Of a stretch of DNA of 64,000 bases, positions 8,701 through 18,148 are shown piece after piece. How positions within the stretch are numbered: the first letter of the stretch is position 1; each line of letters opens with the position of its first letter. Source of the stretch: Rudanella lutea DSM 19387 (GTDB lineage: Bacteria; Bacteroidota; Bacteroidia; Cytophagales; Spirosomataceae). The stretch is taken from NCBI RefSeq assembly GCF_000383955.1, contig NZ_KB913013.1, positions 4,669,694 through 4,733,693 on the forward strand, in the 5' to 3' direction. The notes beneath the pieces are model-generated. The model was not told the origin of the DNA and made no database searches. It saw only the letters and a program-made list of their open reading frames with translations. A program made the position numbers and the translations under genes.

Positions 8701-10179
8701 TCAAAGCAATTGGCTCATGGCGGCCTTGGTAGCCTCCTGTTGTCGGCGTTTCTGGAGCACAATAGGTGCCGAGACCCGCTCTTTGCAGTCGAAAATGCCG
8801 CAGCGCTCGCAGGCTTCGTTCACGATCCGGTGCGAGAGGGCGGGGTCGTTCAGAAACTGCATCTTACTGCGCAGGGCGTCGTTGACCACAAAACACATCG
8901 ACACGCTCATGTTTTCCTGTTCGATGGTTCGGTGCGGGTAAGCCACCGATACAATCAGGTATTGCTGGCGCGAATCGGCGTAAGTTGAGAGCTGCGCCCG
9001 ACACACGGCCCCGTCGAACTGTTTGTGCCGTTGCAAAAACGAGAGTTCCTGCAAAATAGTCAGGGCAATCCAACGTCGGCAGTAGTGCTCATCGACCATG
9101 CCGCGTGGCCCCTGCGTGCGCGACAGGTGCATCTCCTTAGTGAGATGAAAAATGTTTTCCCCCGCCGTGTTGTTGAACCGGTAGAAAAACAACTGGTCGA
9201 TCCCGAAATATTTGGGCAGCACGTTGCTAAGCCGGTAAAAAAACCGCTCCGGGGTTGAGCCGCATTCCTCAATCAGGTTCAGAAAATCGTCGTTGTTCCA
9301 GGTTGGGCGGGCAAACAGCTCGCTCAGCCGTTCAATAAGCCGCTCGCGCCGGATCAGGATAGCCCCGGCAAAGTATGATGCTTTGTAATTGTTGAGGACC
9401 TGCTCAAATGATTCGGCTTCGACAAAAGCATAGGCGTAGGGCCGAACTTTGAGGTTGAGGTACTGAAACCCGACCTCGCGGGCAAGCACGTAAGCCCGCT
9501 GACCGGGTGCCATGTGGCGGTTGAGGTGCAGCACCCGGCTTTCGGGCCGGTACACCGACCGCAGCGTGGCCAAATCGGGCTGGGTATCGGGGTCGAAGGG
9601 CTGAATCGTGACGTTGTACCGCGTTTTGAGCAGGTTGGTCAGCAGACCCTCGGTTACAGGCGCATTGGCCGGGGCAAACTCGGCCAGAAACCGGTCGGCA
9701 TCGGCTTCAATATCCTCAAAATGGTTGTCGTGTAGTTCCTGATACGACCGGAGCATGGTCATGTACAGCCGCTCTACCGACATGTTGTAGCTGAGGGCAA
9801 TGTCCATGAACGTCCGAATCATAGCGCTCACTTTGGCGGGGGCTTCGGCCAGCAACTCCAGCAAATCTGACGGGTCGATACCGAACAGTTCGAGCGGAAT
9901 TTCGGTCAGAAACTTCGAGCGGAGCAGGTCCGAAATGGGCTCCAGTTTTTTGCTCAGTTTCAGCGATACCAGCGTATCGTAATCCACGTTCATGGCCGTT
10001 GCCAACGCCGAAATTTTATCAGCTTTGGGATATTTACGGCCCTTTTCAATTTCGGAGATGTACGAAACGGCCATGCCCGAAGCCTGCGCCAGCTCGCTCA
10101 CCGACAAGCCTCTGTCGATACGAAGCTGACGTAGTTTGAGGCCAAACAAAAGACGGATGTGGTCGGAGGGGAGTGACAA
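8701..10179 (-). CDS. XRE-family regulator of the short-chain fatty acyl (ScfR-like) type
   Basis: A 492-residue regulator. Residues 9-68 are a clear helix-turn-helix (LRQLRIDRGLSVSELAQASG, then SYISEIEKGRKYPKADKISA). The middle, about 170-300, aligns in pattern with the IrrE/ImmA peptidase fold, but where HExxH is expected the sequence is AREVGFQYL, so the zinc site is absent. The C-terminal half has the cysteines (CERCGIFDCKER) common in the DUF2083 part of these regulators. Known relatives control acyl-CoA metabolism genes such as the glyoxylate or methylcitrate cycles. No such gene is next to it, so targets lie elsewhere. Transcribed toward a strong terminator. Confidence 0.85.
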   Translation of the reverse strand: MSLPSDHIRLLFGLKLRQLRIDRGLSVSELAQASGMAVSYISEIEKGRKYPKADKISALATAMNVDYDTLVSLKLSKKLEPISDLLRSKFLTEIPLELFGIDPSDLLELLAEAPAKVSAMIRTFMDIALSYNMSVERLYMTMLRSYQELHDNHFEDIEADADRFLAEFAPANAPVTEGLLTNLLKTRYNVTIQPFDPDTQPDLATLRSVYRPESRVLHLNRHMAPGQRAYVLAREVGFQYLNLKVRPYAYAFVEAESFEQVLNNYKASYFAGAILIRRERLIERLSELFARPTWNNDDFLNLIEECGSTPERFFYRLSNVLPKYFGIDQLFFYRFNNTAGENIFHLTKEMHLSRTQGPRGMVDEHYCRRWIALTILQELSFLQRHKQFDGAVCRAQLSTYADSRQQYLIVSVAYPHRTIEQENMSVSMCFVVNDALRSKMQFLNDPALSHRIVNEACERCGIFDCKERVSAPIVLQKRRQQEATKAAMSQLL

Positions 10180-10214
10180 GGCGCGTGTGAGTTGATGAAC
10201 GGGTAAACGCTAAA

Positions 10215-10667
10215 CTAAAAATCGAGGTGACAGTTTGTCCAGCCATCGTCGAAGCGGGTGCCAAACTGCTGGTAGAACCCAATTGCGGGCTTGTTCCAGT
10301 CGAGTACCTGCCACATCATACCGGTGCAGTTAGTTTGGCGGGCTGTCACAATGGTTTCGTCGAGGAGGAGTTTACCAATGCCCATGCCCCGGTAGTTTTC
10401 GGTCACGATGATGTCTTCCAGGTACAGGCGCTTGCCTTTCCAGGTCGAGTAGCGGTAGTAGTAGAGGGCAATGCCGATGATCTGGTTTTTTTCGTCGTCT
10501 TCGGCTACCAGAAAGCCAAATGAAGGGTTGGGGCCAAAGCCGTCCTGGAGCATTTGCTCAGGCGTGTTGGTTACCTGATCGGCCGCTTTTTCATAGACAG
10601 CCAACTCCATCACTAAGTCAAATACCTGCGGAATATCAGCCGCAACGCCGGGGCGAATCTGAATCAT
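10215..10667 (-). CDS. GNAT-family N-acetyltransferase (SSAT-like)
   Basis: A 150-residue acetyl-CoA-dependent acetyltransferase. The acetyl-CoA pocket motif is RGMGIGKLLLDE (about residues 95-106), preceded by strand YLEDIIVTENY and followed by the family's NKPAIGFYQQFG near the C-terminus. This overall form matches the diamine/spermidine acetyltransferase-like subgroup, but the substrate is not certain. It ends about 35 bp upstream of the XRE gene on the same strand and may be co-transcribed with it. Confidence 0.88.
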   Translation of the reverse strand: MIQIRPGVAADIPQVFDLVMELAVYEKAADQVTNTPEQMLQDGFGPNPSFGFLVAEDDEKNQIIGIALYYYRYSTWKGKRLYLEDIIVTENYRGMGIGKLLLDETIVTARQTNCTGMMWQVLDWNKPAIGFYQQFGTRFDDGWTNCHLDF

Positions 10668-10721
10668 GGTTGGTAGGGGGTAGGGATTGGTAACAAATTA
10701 GTAAGTATTTAAGGCGCCAAA

Positions 10722-11693
10722 CTACTCGGTTTCGATTCGTTCGGCAATCAAATAATCTTCGGGCCGGTGGTGATTTTGGCGGATGAGCAGCTCGCCCACA
10801 AACCCCGCCAGAAACAACTGAACCCCCAGGATAATAGCCACTAAGGCAAAGAAAAACAAGGGGTTGTCGGTTACGTTGCGGAAACGGAGCCCCTGCGAAA
10901 TATTGTACAGTTTGAGCCCGATGAGGTAAAAGGCCAGTACCGTACCGATGAAAAACGACAGCGTACCGAAGCCCCCGAAAAAGTGCATGGGTCGCTTGCT
11001 GAACCGGTGCATAAACGCAATGACGAGCAAGTCGAGGAAGCCGTTGATAAACCGGTCGAGCCCGAACTTGGTGTTGCCGTATTTGCGGGCCTGATGCTGC
11101 ACTACTTTCTCGCCGATACGCCCAAACCCGTTCCACTTGGCCACAATGGGCAGGTTGCGGTGCATCTCGCCGTACAGGTCAAACGATTTGACTACGGCCT
11201 GCCGGTAGGCTTTGAGGCCACAATTGAAGTCGTGTAACTGCACACCCGACACCCAGCGTGATACGCCGTTGAAGAGTTTGGTGGGCAGAGTTTTGGTGAG
11301 GGGGTCGTAGCGTTTCTTCTTCCAGCCCGACACCAGGTCGTACCCGTCCTGGGTAATCATGCGGTACAGATCCGGGATTTCGTCGGGGCTGTCCTGTAGG
11401 TCGGCATCCATTGTAATCACTACGTTGCCCCGGCTGGCTTTGAATCCCACCTGTAGCGCGGCTGTTTTGCCGTAGTTGCGCCCAAACCGTACGGCGCGTA
11501 CATGCGCAGGGTTGCGGGCGGCCAACTGTTCAATTACCGACCACGACCGGTCGGTGGAACCGTCGTCGATAAACAGGATTTCGTATGTATAGCGATGCTC
11601 CGTCACCACCCGAACAATCCAGTCGTGCAGTTCGGGCAGCGACTCATCTTCGTTATAGAGGGGGATCAGAACGGTTAATTGCAAGTCGGACAT
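10722..11693 (-). CDS. GT2 glycosyltransferase, DPM1/GtrB-like, membrane-anchored
   Basis: A 323-residue protein from the ATG at 11693 (MSDLQLTVLIPLYNEDESLP); an in-frame ATG three codons upstream is less likely. The GT-A domain occupies about 1-225 with nucleotide-binding LIPLYNEDES, DDGSTD, and the metal-binding DADLQDSPDEIP. Two membrane helices follow at about 232-255 and 268-290 (FGTLSFFIGTVLAFYLIGL and FFALVAIILGVQLFLAGFVG). Members transfer a sugar from a nucleotide sugar to polyprenyl phosphate for cell-surface glycans. The start is close to the stop of the methyltransferase gene read in the same direction, so the two probably share a transcript. Confidence 0.9.
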   Translation of the reverse strand: MSDLQLTVLIPLYNEDESLPELHDWIVRVVTEHRYTYEILFIDDGSTDRSWSVIEQLAARNPAHVRAVRFGRNYGKTAALQVGFKASRGNVVITMDADLQDSPDEIPDLYRMITQDGYDLVSGWKKKRYDPLTKTLPTKLFNGVSRWVSGVQLHDFNCGLKAYRQAVVKSFDLYGEMHRNLPIVAKWNGFGRIGEKVVQHQARKYGNTKFGLDRFINGFLDLLVIAFMHRFSKRPMHFFGGFGTLSFFIGTVLAFYLIGLKLYNISQGLRFRNVTDNPLFFFALVAIILGVQLFLAGFVGELLIRQNHHRPEDYLIAERIETE

Positions 11694-11707
11694 AGAACAC
11701 AAAGTTC

Positions 11708-12439
11708 TTAAAAAATAAGGTAAAACGGGCTTAGAAGTTGGCGGAAGGGGAGGGTGTACGTTTCGCGGCCGGGGTTGGCGGGGTCGGGCTCGTACACGGT
11801 GAGGGTGTCGGCCTGTACGGCGGAGGGGTTTCGGCGGTAGCCCGTAATATGCCGAAACGGGGCCTTACGCGCGTTGTGGCGTAGGCTCAACCGGCTGAAC
11901 GGCCACAGGTTGGCCTGCTGGGCGAGGGTTTCGAGCTGCCCGGCCTCATAGGGTGGCAACAGCACCCACCACTCGCCGTCGGGGTGCAGCAGTCGGTCTG
12001 CGGCCGCTACGAGGTCGGGAAACGGGAGCGTGTCGGTATGGAGGGCCCGGTTGGTGGCCGCGTTGGGCGAGCGGAGGTGATTCGTGAAAAACGGCGGGTT
12101 GGTCAGAATAAGGTCGTAGGGGGCATCGGGCCGGAAATGCTGAATGGCGGTCTGATGCACTCGGATTCGGTTGGCAAAGGGACTGGCGGCCACGTTGTCG
12201 GTAGCCTGCGCGAAAGCGTCGGGGTCGAGCTCCACGGCGTCGATACGGGGGGCTTTGGGGTAATTCTGAGCCGCCATCAGGGCCAGTAATCCGGTGCCGG
12301 TGCCAATGTCGAGCAGGGTTGGGTTCTCCCGCAGCTGCGTGGTGGCCGGGTGCGTGTAGGCCCCCAGCACACAGGCATCGGTGCAGACCTTCATGGCGGT
12401 CCGGTGTTGCTGAACGGTAAACTGTTTGAAACGAAACAA
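11708..12439 (-). CDS. trmN6: tRNA1(Val) adenine(37)-N6-methyltransferase
   Basis: A 243-residue class I SAM methyltransferase with the YfiC/TrmN6 pattern: an N-terminal MFRFKQFTVQQHRTAMKV block, SAM-binding DIGTGTGLLALMAAQ (about 43-57), an acidic ribose-binding motif VELDPDA, and the catalytic NPPF tetrapeptide of N6-adenine methylases (DLILTNPPFFTNHL, about 110-123). It modifies A37 of valine tRNA. It ends 15 bp before the glycosyltransferase start on the same strand. Confidence 0.9.
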   Translation of the reverse strand: MFRFKQFTVQQHRTAMKVCTDACVLGAYTHPATTQLRENPTLLDIGTGTGLLALMAAQNYPKAPRIDAVELDPDAFAQATDNVAASPFANRIRVHQTAIQHFRPDAPYDLILTNPPFFTNHLRSPNAATNRALHTDTLPFPDLVAAADRLLHPDGEWWVLLPPYEAGQLETLAQQANLWPFSRLSLRHNARKAPFRHITGYRRNPSAVQADTLTVYEPDPANPGRETYTLPFRQLLSPFYLIF

Positions 12440-12784
12440 AGCGGGTACAGTCGGTGAATGAAGGACGGTTAGACCTGTTCGTCAGTACTGGACATTAGAT
12501 GTTGGACATTAGACCTCCATATATAAGGGTAGTAAGTCTAGCGTCCGGTATCTGAAGTCCGAATGTCCAGTATTGAAAGGCCGGTTGTCCGAATAAATAT
12601 AAACCGAATGCAAAAATACTACACTTGGTGTGATACTTAACGTCTGAGTAAGGAATTGAAAATCAGATTTAACTAGTTGATTTGTAGAGTATAAGCCCCC
12701 GTTTATATATGAAGAGATTTGCTTTGTTAATGCAGATTTAATGTAACTTGGGCCTTATTTATAACCTACTCTTCCTATCAGTCG
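12440..12784. other. 345-bp AT-rich intergenic region with an inverted repeat
   Basis: Divergent control region between trmN6 and the secreted adhesin-like gene. It holds an 11-bp perfect inverted repeat, TACTGGACATT (12486-12496) with AATGTCCAGTA (12562-12572), plus a GGACATTAGA copy at about 12504. The right half is AT-rich and could contain the adhesin promoter, but I see no convincing -33/-7 pair. No gene seen. Confidence 0.5.
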
Positions 12785-15700
12785 ATGAATAGAACCATTA
12801 CGTCAGTCATCCGGTGCTGGTTAGTATGTGTAAGCTGCCTGCTTGCGCTTTGCAGCAACGTTTTTGCGGCCGATCCGCCCAAGGCGTTACCGGCAGCCAT
12901 TGTAGCACCGCCCACCTCGCCTACCATCGATGGCCCCAGTACGTTGTCGCTCTGTGTGGGCGGCACTGAGCGGGGCATCGAATTTAGTTGCCCGGTTAGT
13001 ACAACGGCTTCGTACAGCGGGCCCGAGAGCCGAACGGCATCGGGTTCCAACGGGTTTCTGGTGATCTACTTTGTGAATCCGGGCGTGGAAAGCTACACCT
13101 TTACCTGCACCAACGCGGCTCAGGAAAGCAGCTCTACTGAGTTTACTATTTACGGAATTGATGCCCCCAGTGAGCCGGTGATTACAAGCAACCCGGCCAG
13201 TGGAACGGTAGAAGTAAACGCCAGTTTTTCGCTGACGGCCACCTGCCCAACCGGCTCCACTGCTATTTGGGCGGATGACCCGATGGCGGGCGCTATCCGA
13301 ACGGTAGTGGCACCGTCATCACCACAAGATTTATTTTACTACGTGTCTTGTCAGGCTGCCGAAGGAGGGTGCGGCAGTAACGAGATCGAAGTTGTCATTC
13401 AGGTGTTACCGGCTCCTATTCGGCCTACGGTAAGCCCAACGCCCAACCTGACTGCCTGTTTGGGTACGCCGTTGAGTGTAACGGCCAGTTGCCCCACTGC
13501 CTTTGTGCCCCAAATAACCCCGGCTGGTGGGTCGGCTCTGTTGCAAAGTACCTACGGGGTTGATGGGTCGGTTGCGGGGGTGTTCTCGTACACAGTAGAT
13601 TGTGTGCCGGATGGTTCGGCGCGATTAGCCGGTCTGCTGATCGAATCGGTGACCGGAACTCTGCTGATTGAAGCGCTCCCCACTGCCCCTACGGTAACGG
13701 GAAATCCGGCCTCACTGACCACTACCGAGGGAACAGCGGTAACTCTGACGGCGAGTTGTCTCACGGGTACCCCTGAGTGGACCGACGGCACTAAGGGAAG
13801 TGTATTGGTTAGCCCCTCGGCTTCGGGATTCTATAACTACAGCGCTATCTGCGTATCGGCTGCGGGTTGCCGTAGTACCGAAACCCCCGTCACGGCGACA
13901 ATTGATCTGCCCGAAAACCCAGTCCCTACGGTCGATCTGGCCCTGCCCAAAGTGGACGTGAGCCGTCGGACGCCCGCACCGGGTGAGCGTGTGCGCTACG
14001 TGACCCACGTCTTGAACGAAGACAGTAACCCGTCTACCAACATCCATATTGCGGTGCAATTGCCCGCCGGATCGGGCTACACAACAGACAATAGCCCCAC
14101 CACCGACCCGTCTTCGACTACCTGGACCATGACGCCAACTACACCCGGCACTACCTTTGATCCGGGCACGGGCCGGGTGCTGCTGCACGTCGACGATTTG
14201 GCACCGGGCGAACGTCGGTTACTGTATTTCTACGCAACGGTTCCGCCCACGCCAACTACCAGCACGGCATCGAACGCCAATAAGTATTACACCTATTGGC
14301 AGATTATGTCGGCCGATACGAAAGACCCCGATAGCCCGCACGGAAACGGTTTCTGCAATGGAGAAGACGATACGCAGAGCATTGATACCCGCATCAATGT
14401 GCCCACCAATGCCGGGGCCGATGTGGAGCTGTTTGGCAATATGAGCGTGAGCAACCCGACGCCCGCGCAAAACGAGGTCGTCACCATTCGGGTCGGTATC
14501 AAGAATAACCTCGGCCCGCAGGTAGCCACCAACGTGATAGCCCGGGCTACGTTGCCGGTGGGGCTGTCGTACGTGAGCAGCAGCACCCCCGGCGTCAGCT
14601 ACAATACCGAAAGCCGCGAGCTGACGTTTACGGCGGGTAGCATTGCTGCCAACGCTACGGCGCAGTTTGTGTTTACGGCTTCGGTAACGGCTCCCGAAAA
14701 TACCGCTCTGCGGATGCAGGCGGAGATCAAAAGCGCCGATCAGTTCGATCATGATTCGGTGTTCGATAACGCTCTCTGTAACAACTACGACGACGATACC
14801 GACGAGATTCGCCTGACGGTACGCGGTGTATTGGCCCCGCCAACGGAAAACCCGCCGGTTACGCCGGGCAGCCCGCTGACGCTGATTACTCCGCTTTACG
14901 ACTGCGCTACGGGTCAGATCACGTTCCGCACGAGCGGGGGCAGCGGTTCGCCTATTACATTCACGGCGATTGGTGTACAACGCTCATCGGCTACGAACCC
15001 CACGGGCGTTATTGAGGCCGGTGTGCGGCTCGACCCTAACAGTTCGGGTATCATTACTATTGGGGCGTTGCAGGATGGTCTGATGGCCCAGCCGTTGTCG
15101 TTCAACTTCCGGCAGTTCTGCGCTCAGAATCCCGATCCGGTGAGCCCTCCGTCGAGTACCACCACGGCTCCGCCTTCGGGTACGGGTGTGGCCCCCACCA
15201 GCCTGACCCTGCTGGCTCCGTTGTATAACTGCACTACGCGTCAGGTAACGTTCCAGACGGCCGGAGGCTCAGGTTCGCCCCTGTTGTATTCGATTGTGTT
15301 TGTGACCGTACCGTCGGGCAACCCGGTACAGTTTATCGATGCTGCCATTGTGAACGACCCCAACAATTCGACGGTGATTTTGCGGGTTCAGCAAGATGGC
15401 GTGACGCTCAACCGGACGTTCGATTTCCGGGCGTTCTGTTCGGGTACACCACCGGCCAATGGCGCGCCGGTGCCGCCGGCCGTGGGGCCGCAGTCGGCTA
15501 CGGTAGGGGTTCCGTTTACGTTTGTAGTGCCTGCCTTTACCGATCCCAACGGCGACGCCCTCACGTACACAGCTACAGGCCTGCCGGCCAACGGCTTGTC
15601 GTTTAATGCCGGTACGCGGACTATTTCGGGTACGCCCAGTCAGAGCGGAGTTATCGGCCTGACCATTTCGGCTACCGATCCGGGCAACCTGTCGTCGTCG

Positions 15701-16300
15701 GTGAGTTTTGCCGTTCTGATTAGTGGCACGGCTACTACGCCTGTGAGCCCCACACAACCGGCTCCGCTGGCGCTAATTGCCCCCACGTACGACTGCGCCA
15801 CGGGTGCCTTTACGTTCAATACGACGGGTGGTACCGGGCAGCCGATTCAGTACCGGGCGGTGGGTATCACCGACTGGTCGACGGTGGCAGGCCCTTACAC
15901 GGTGCGGCCCTTTGCCGACGCCCAACCGTTTGCTCTCCAGGCCCGTTACGTGGGCAATCCGGCGAGCGAAGTAAGCTACAGCTGGGACTTCAAAGCCGTG
16001 TGCAGCGGAGGGGCCGCGGGCCGCGTGGCCAGTGCCGAAACGTCTGGCTCGCTCGATGTCACGGTGCTGGGTAACCCAACGTCGGCCGATGCGGTGCAGA
16101 TTGTGGTGCGCGGAGCTGCTGGTGGTTCGTTGCGGCTACGCGTGGCTGACGCTACGGGGCAGCTGGTGAGTGAGCAACTGATTGAGCAAGCCGGGGCTAC
16201 CGAATCGCGCCGGGTACAACTGGGCCGTTCGGTCGGGATGTATTTCGTACAGGTGAGTACGCCCGGCGGGCAGAAAACCGTGAAAGTGGTTCGGCAGTAA
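12785..16300 (+). CDS. large secreted Ig/DUF11-repeat protein with type IX sorting domain
   Basis: A 1171-residue secreted protein. A signal peptide (cleavage probably after NVFA, about residue 29) is followed by Ig-like segments to about 380 and two DUF11-type repeats (about 390-540 and 545-685; ADVELFGNMSVSNPTPAQNE). Three homologous ~100-residue repeats begin near 699, 805 and 994 (LYDCATGQITFRTSGGSGSP, LYNCTTRQVTFQTAGGSGSP, TYDCATGAFTFNTTGGTGQP). A putative-Ig/He_PIG domain sits between the second and third (about 895-985, GTRTISGTPSQSG). The last 85 residues form a type IX sorting domain ending GMYFVQVSTPGGQKTVKV. An adhesin or surface-matrix role is inferred from domains only. A strong terminator follows. 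Confidence 0.85.
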   Translation: MNRTITSVIRCWLVCVSCLLALCSNVFAADPPKALPAAIVAPPTSPTIDGPSTLSLCVGGTERGIEFSCPVSTTASYSGPESRTASGSNGFLVIYFVNPGVESYTFTCTNAAQESSSTEFTIYGIDAPSEPVITSNPASGTVEVNASFSLTATCPTGSTAIWADDPMAGAIRTVVAPSSPQDLFYYVSCQAAEGGCGSNEIEVVIQVLPAPIRPTVSPTPNLTACLGTPLSVTASCPTAFVPQITPAGGSALLQSTYGVDGSVAGVFSYTVDCVPDGSARLAGLLIESVTGTLLIEALPTAPTVTGNPASLTTTEGTAVTLTASCLTGTPEWTDGTKGSVLVSPSASGFYNYSAICVSAAGCRSTETPVTATIDLPENPVPTVDLALPKVDVSRRTPAPGERVRYVTHVLNEDSNPSTNIHIAVQLPAGSGYTTDNSPTTDPSSTTWTMTPTTPGTTFDPGTGRVLLHVDDLAPGERRLLYFYATVPPTPTTSTASNANKYYTYWQIMSADTKDPDSPHGNGFCNGEDDTQSIDTRINVPTNAGADVELFGNMSVSNPTPAQNEVVTIRVGIKNNLGPQVATNVIARATLPVGLSYVSSSTPGVSYNTESRELTFTAGSIAANATAQFVFTASVTAPENTALRMQAEIKSADQFDHDSVFDNALCNNYDDDTDEIRLTVRGVLAPPTENPPVTPGSPLTLITPLYDCATGQITFRTSGGSGSPITFTAIGVQRSSATNPTGVIEAGVRLDPNSSGIITIGALQDGLMAQPLSFNFRQFCAQNPDPVSPPSSTTTAPPSGTGVAPTSLTLLAPLYNCTTRQVTFQTAGGSGSPLLYSIVFVTVPSGNPVQFIDAAIVNDPNNSTVILRVQQDGVTLNRTFDFRAFCSGTPPANGAPVPPAVGPQSATVGVPFTFVVPAFTDPNGDALTYTATGLPANGLSFNAGTRTISGTPSQSGVIGLTISATDPGNLSSSVSFAVLISGTATTPVSPTQPAPLALIAPTYDCATGAFTFNTTGGTGQPIQYRAVGITDWSTVAGPYTVRPFADAQPFALQARYVGNPASEVSYSWDFKAVCSGGAAGRVASAETSGSLDVTVLGNPTSADAVQIVVRGAAGGSLRLRVADATGQLVSEQLIEQAGATESRRVQLGRSVGMYFVQVSTPGGQKTVKVVRQ

Positions 16301-16322
16301 AACCGGATACAAACCAATTGTA

Positions 16323-16359
16323 AAACGAGGGGCCTCGCCATTGGCGAGGCCCCTCGTTT
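16323..16359. terminator. strong bidirectional terminator
   Basis: A 17-bp perfect stem (AAACGAGGGGCCTCGCC with its complement) closed by a 3-base loop, ending in a T run on each strand. It sits between the convergent adhesin-like and polynucleotide kinase genes. Confidence 0.92.
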
Positions 16360-16361
16360 AG

Positions 16362-17306
16362 TTAGAAATTACCGTAGTCGACCTGAAAGCAGGGGAGACC
16401 CAAATCGCGACGCCAGAGGGCGACTACCTGATCGCGGTCGTCCAGGATCACTTCAACGAAATAGCGGCCCCGGATATGGGCGTCGAACAGTTCGCGCTTT
16501 ACGATGGCGTCTTTGCGCATATCATTCTGTTTGCGCATAAACAGCTGATAGTCGGAGCCCTCGCGCCAACCCATATGCCGCCAAAGCCAGTTGATTGTTT
16601 CGGGGCGGGCGAGGCTGTCGCGGCCCGATATAAAAATAATGGCGTACCCGGCCTCGCGCATGGCCCGCACTACGTTCAGTACGGGCGGGTTGGGTTTATC
16701 ACGACCCACTTTGAGCCAGTCGAACGGGGATCGGTCGTGAATTTTGGCGGCCGTCCCGTCAATATCCACCAGAATGCACTTGGGTAGGTCGTTGTTCTGA
16801 ACGGTGGGCGAAGGCACCGCGTTTGTTTTAGGAAAAACGAGCCGTTGACTCACGTCGAACTGCTTCCGAAACTGTTTCAGCCGCTCAGCCTGCTCCCGAA
16901 TGGCGGTTTCGCCCACGGAGTCGGGTCGGTTGGCATCGCGTCGGATGGCTTCCTCAACGGAAACTTCCAGCAGCCGGAACGTGACTTCGATCTCGCGGTT
17001 CTCTACCCGTTTCAGTACGTCATGAATATACCGGGCGCGCAGGTGCGTGTTGTCCATGACCACGTTCCAGCCGCCATCGAGCGCTGATTGAAGAGCGGTT
17101 TGCTCTAAGTCCGACACCAGCCGCTCAATCCGGTTTTTACGTTTCTCATCCCACTTCCAGTATTCTCCCAACGGCACCGGCAGCACGCTTCGGCGCAGTT
17201 CGTCGCGGTTCAGGCGCAGGTAGTTGGGTTTGTCCTGCACCCACTGCCGGGCAAACGTCGACTTGCCACTACCGCTGATGCCGACCAGAATAAGGAGGTG
17301 TTGCAT
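16362..17306 (-). CDS. T4-type polynucleotide 5'-kinase/3'-phosphatase
   Basis: A 314-residue two-domain protein in the order of phage T4 Pnkp. The N-terminal P-loop kinase (about 1-155) has Walker A GISGSGKST at residues 9-17, RLNRDELRRS, and the lid-type VMDNTHLRARYI. The C-terminal HAD phosphatase (about 165-314) has the DxDGT nucleophile motif LVDIDGTAAKIHDR, FISGRDS, and the terminal acid block VILDDRDQVVALWRRD. Such enzymes heal RNA or DNA ends bearing 2',3'-cyclic or 3'-phosphate and 5'-OH, usually before ligation. No ligase lies alongside. Healing tRNA cut by anticodon nucleases is a reasonable guess in a genome with HEPN and PIN nucleases, but this is inference. Confidence 0.85.
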   Translation of the reverse strand: MQHLLILVGISGSGKSTFARQWVQDKPNYLRLNRDELRRSVLPVPLGEYWKWDEKRKNRIERLVSDLEQTALQSALDGGWNVVMDNTHLRARYIHDVLKRVENREIEVTFRLLEVSVEEAIRRDANRPDSVGETAIREQAERLKQFRKQFDVSQRLVFPKTNAVPSPTVQNNDLPKCILVDIDGTAAKIHDRSPFDWLKVGRDKPNPPVLNVVRAMREAGYAIIFISGRDSLARPETINWLWRHMGWREGSDYQLFMRKQNDMRKDAIVKRELFDAHIRGRYFVEVILDDRDQVVALWRRDLGLPCFQVDYGNF

Positions 17307-17317
17307 GAGGCTGAAAA

Positions 17318-17405
17318 TTAAGAGTTTGCAGTTTACGGTTTAGAGTTTACAGTGGGCTGGCGCAAGCGTAAACTGAAAACCCTAGACTGAAAACAGTAAA
17401 CTTTA
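17318..17405. repeat. imperfect inverted repeat of TTTACAGT-like units
   Basis: Left half holds GTTTGCAGTTTACGG and GAGTTTACAGT; right half holds GTAAACTGAAAACCC and AAACAGTAAACT. The two halves are complementary in composition and partly in sequence. Same style as the repeats near 37030 and 61710-61830. Confidence 0.5.
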
Positions 17406-17411
17406 CATTCA

Positions 17412-18005
17412 TTATATCCCAACATTCGACTGACTGATGTAATCGTCCCATTCATCAATGTCGGTTAGGGGTTCGAGGAGTGTGTAGGTGAGGCCGTGTT
17501 GGTTGAGGTCGGCAATGGTTTGTTCGAGCAATTCGGGCTGACTCCAGGGTTTGTTCTGAAACAGAAAAGAGTGCAACCGTTTCATACCGAGTACGTAATA
17601 CCCGCCGTCGGTAGCCGGTCCAATGACTACGTCGGTGGTGTCGAGAGCGCGAAAGGCCTGTTTCAGGTGATCAGGCTGAATAGCGAGGCAATCACTGCCC
17701 ATAATAACGGCCCGTTTGGCCCCGGCGGCAAACTGCTCGGCAAAGGCATTGTGCATGCGTTCGCCCAAATCCTGACCGGTTTGGAGCCGTTTGTGGTACC
17801 CCATCCAGCCATCGGCCGAATTGATAAAGTCGCCGTAGTAAACGAGTCGTTTCCAGGGCAGCATTCGGCTAATCTGTTGGGTGTGGGCAAGCAAATGTCG
17901 GTACACAGCCGTAGCGCGCTCGTTGCCTACGGTACGGGCAATTCGGGTTTTCACGGTTCCCGGAACCGGATTTTTCACGAAGATGATCAGGGAGAAATCC
18001 TGCAT
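17412..18005 (-). CDS. TIGR04282/DUF2064 family glycosyltransferase-like protein
   Basis: A 197-residue GT-A-fold protein of the DUF2064 family, which includes enzymes annotated for arsenosugar biosynthesis. Visible marks are IIFVKNPVPGTVKTRIARTV (NTP-sugar pocket, residues 7-26), VIMGSDCLAIQPDHL (metal-binding DxD equivalent at about 100-114) and GPATDGGYYVLGMK (about 128-141), close to MobA/CofC-type nucleotidyltransferases. No arsenic gene is nearby, so the substrate is unassigned. Confidence 0.85.
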   Translation of the reverse strand: MQDFSLIIFVKNPVPGTVKTRIARTVGNERATAVYRHLLAHTQQISRMLPWKRLVYYGDFINSADGWMGYHKRLQTGQDLGERMHNAFAEQFAAGAKRAVIMGSDCLAIQPDHLKQAFRALDTTDVVIGPATDGGYYVLGMKRLHSFLFQNKPWSQPELLEQTIADLNQHGLTYTLLEPLTDIDEWDDYISQSNVGI

Positions 18006-18148
18006 AAGGTGGTTTACGTCGTAACTTTGCGGGCCAGTCAGGTCAACTGCTTACTTACCGGAACGGATAGCGACGACAAAGGCCGCCCACCAACCGCCGA
18101 TGAAGCAACAAGTCTGACACTAAACTGCCGACTATCGACTATAAGATT

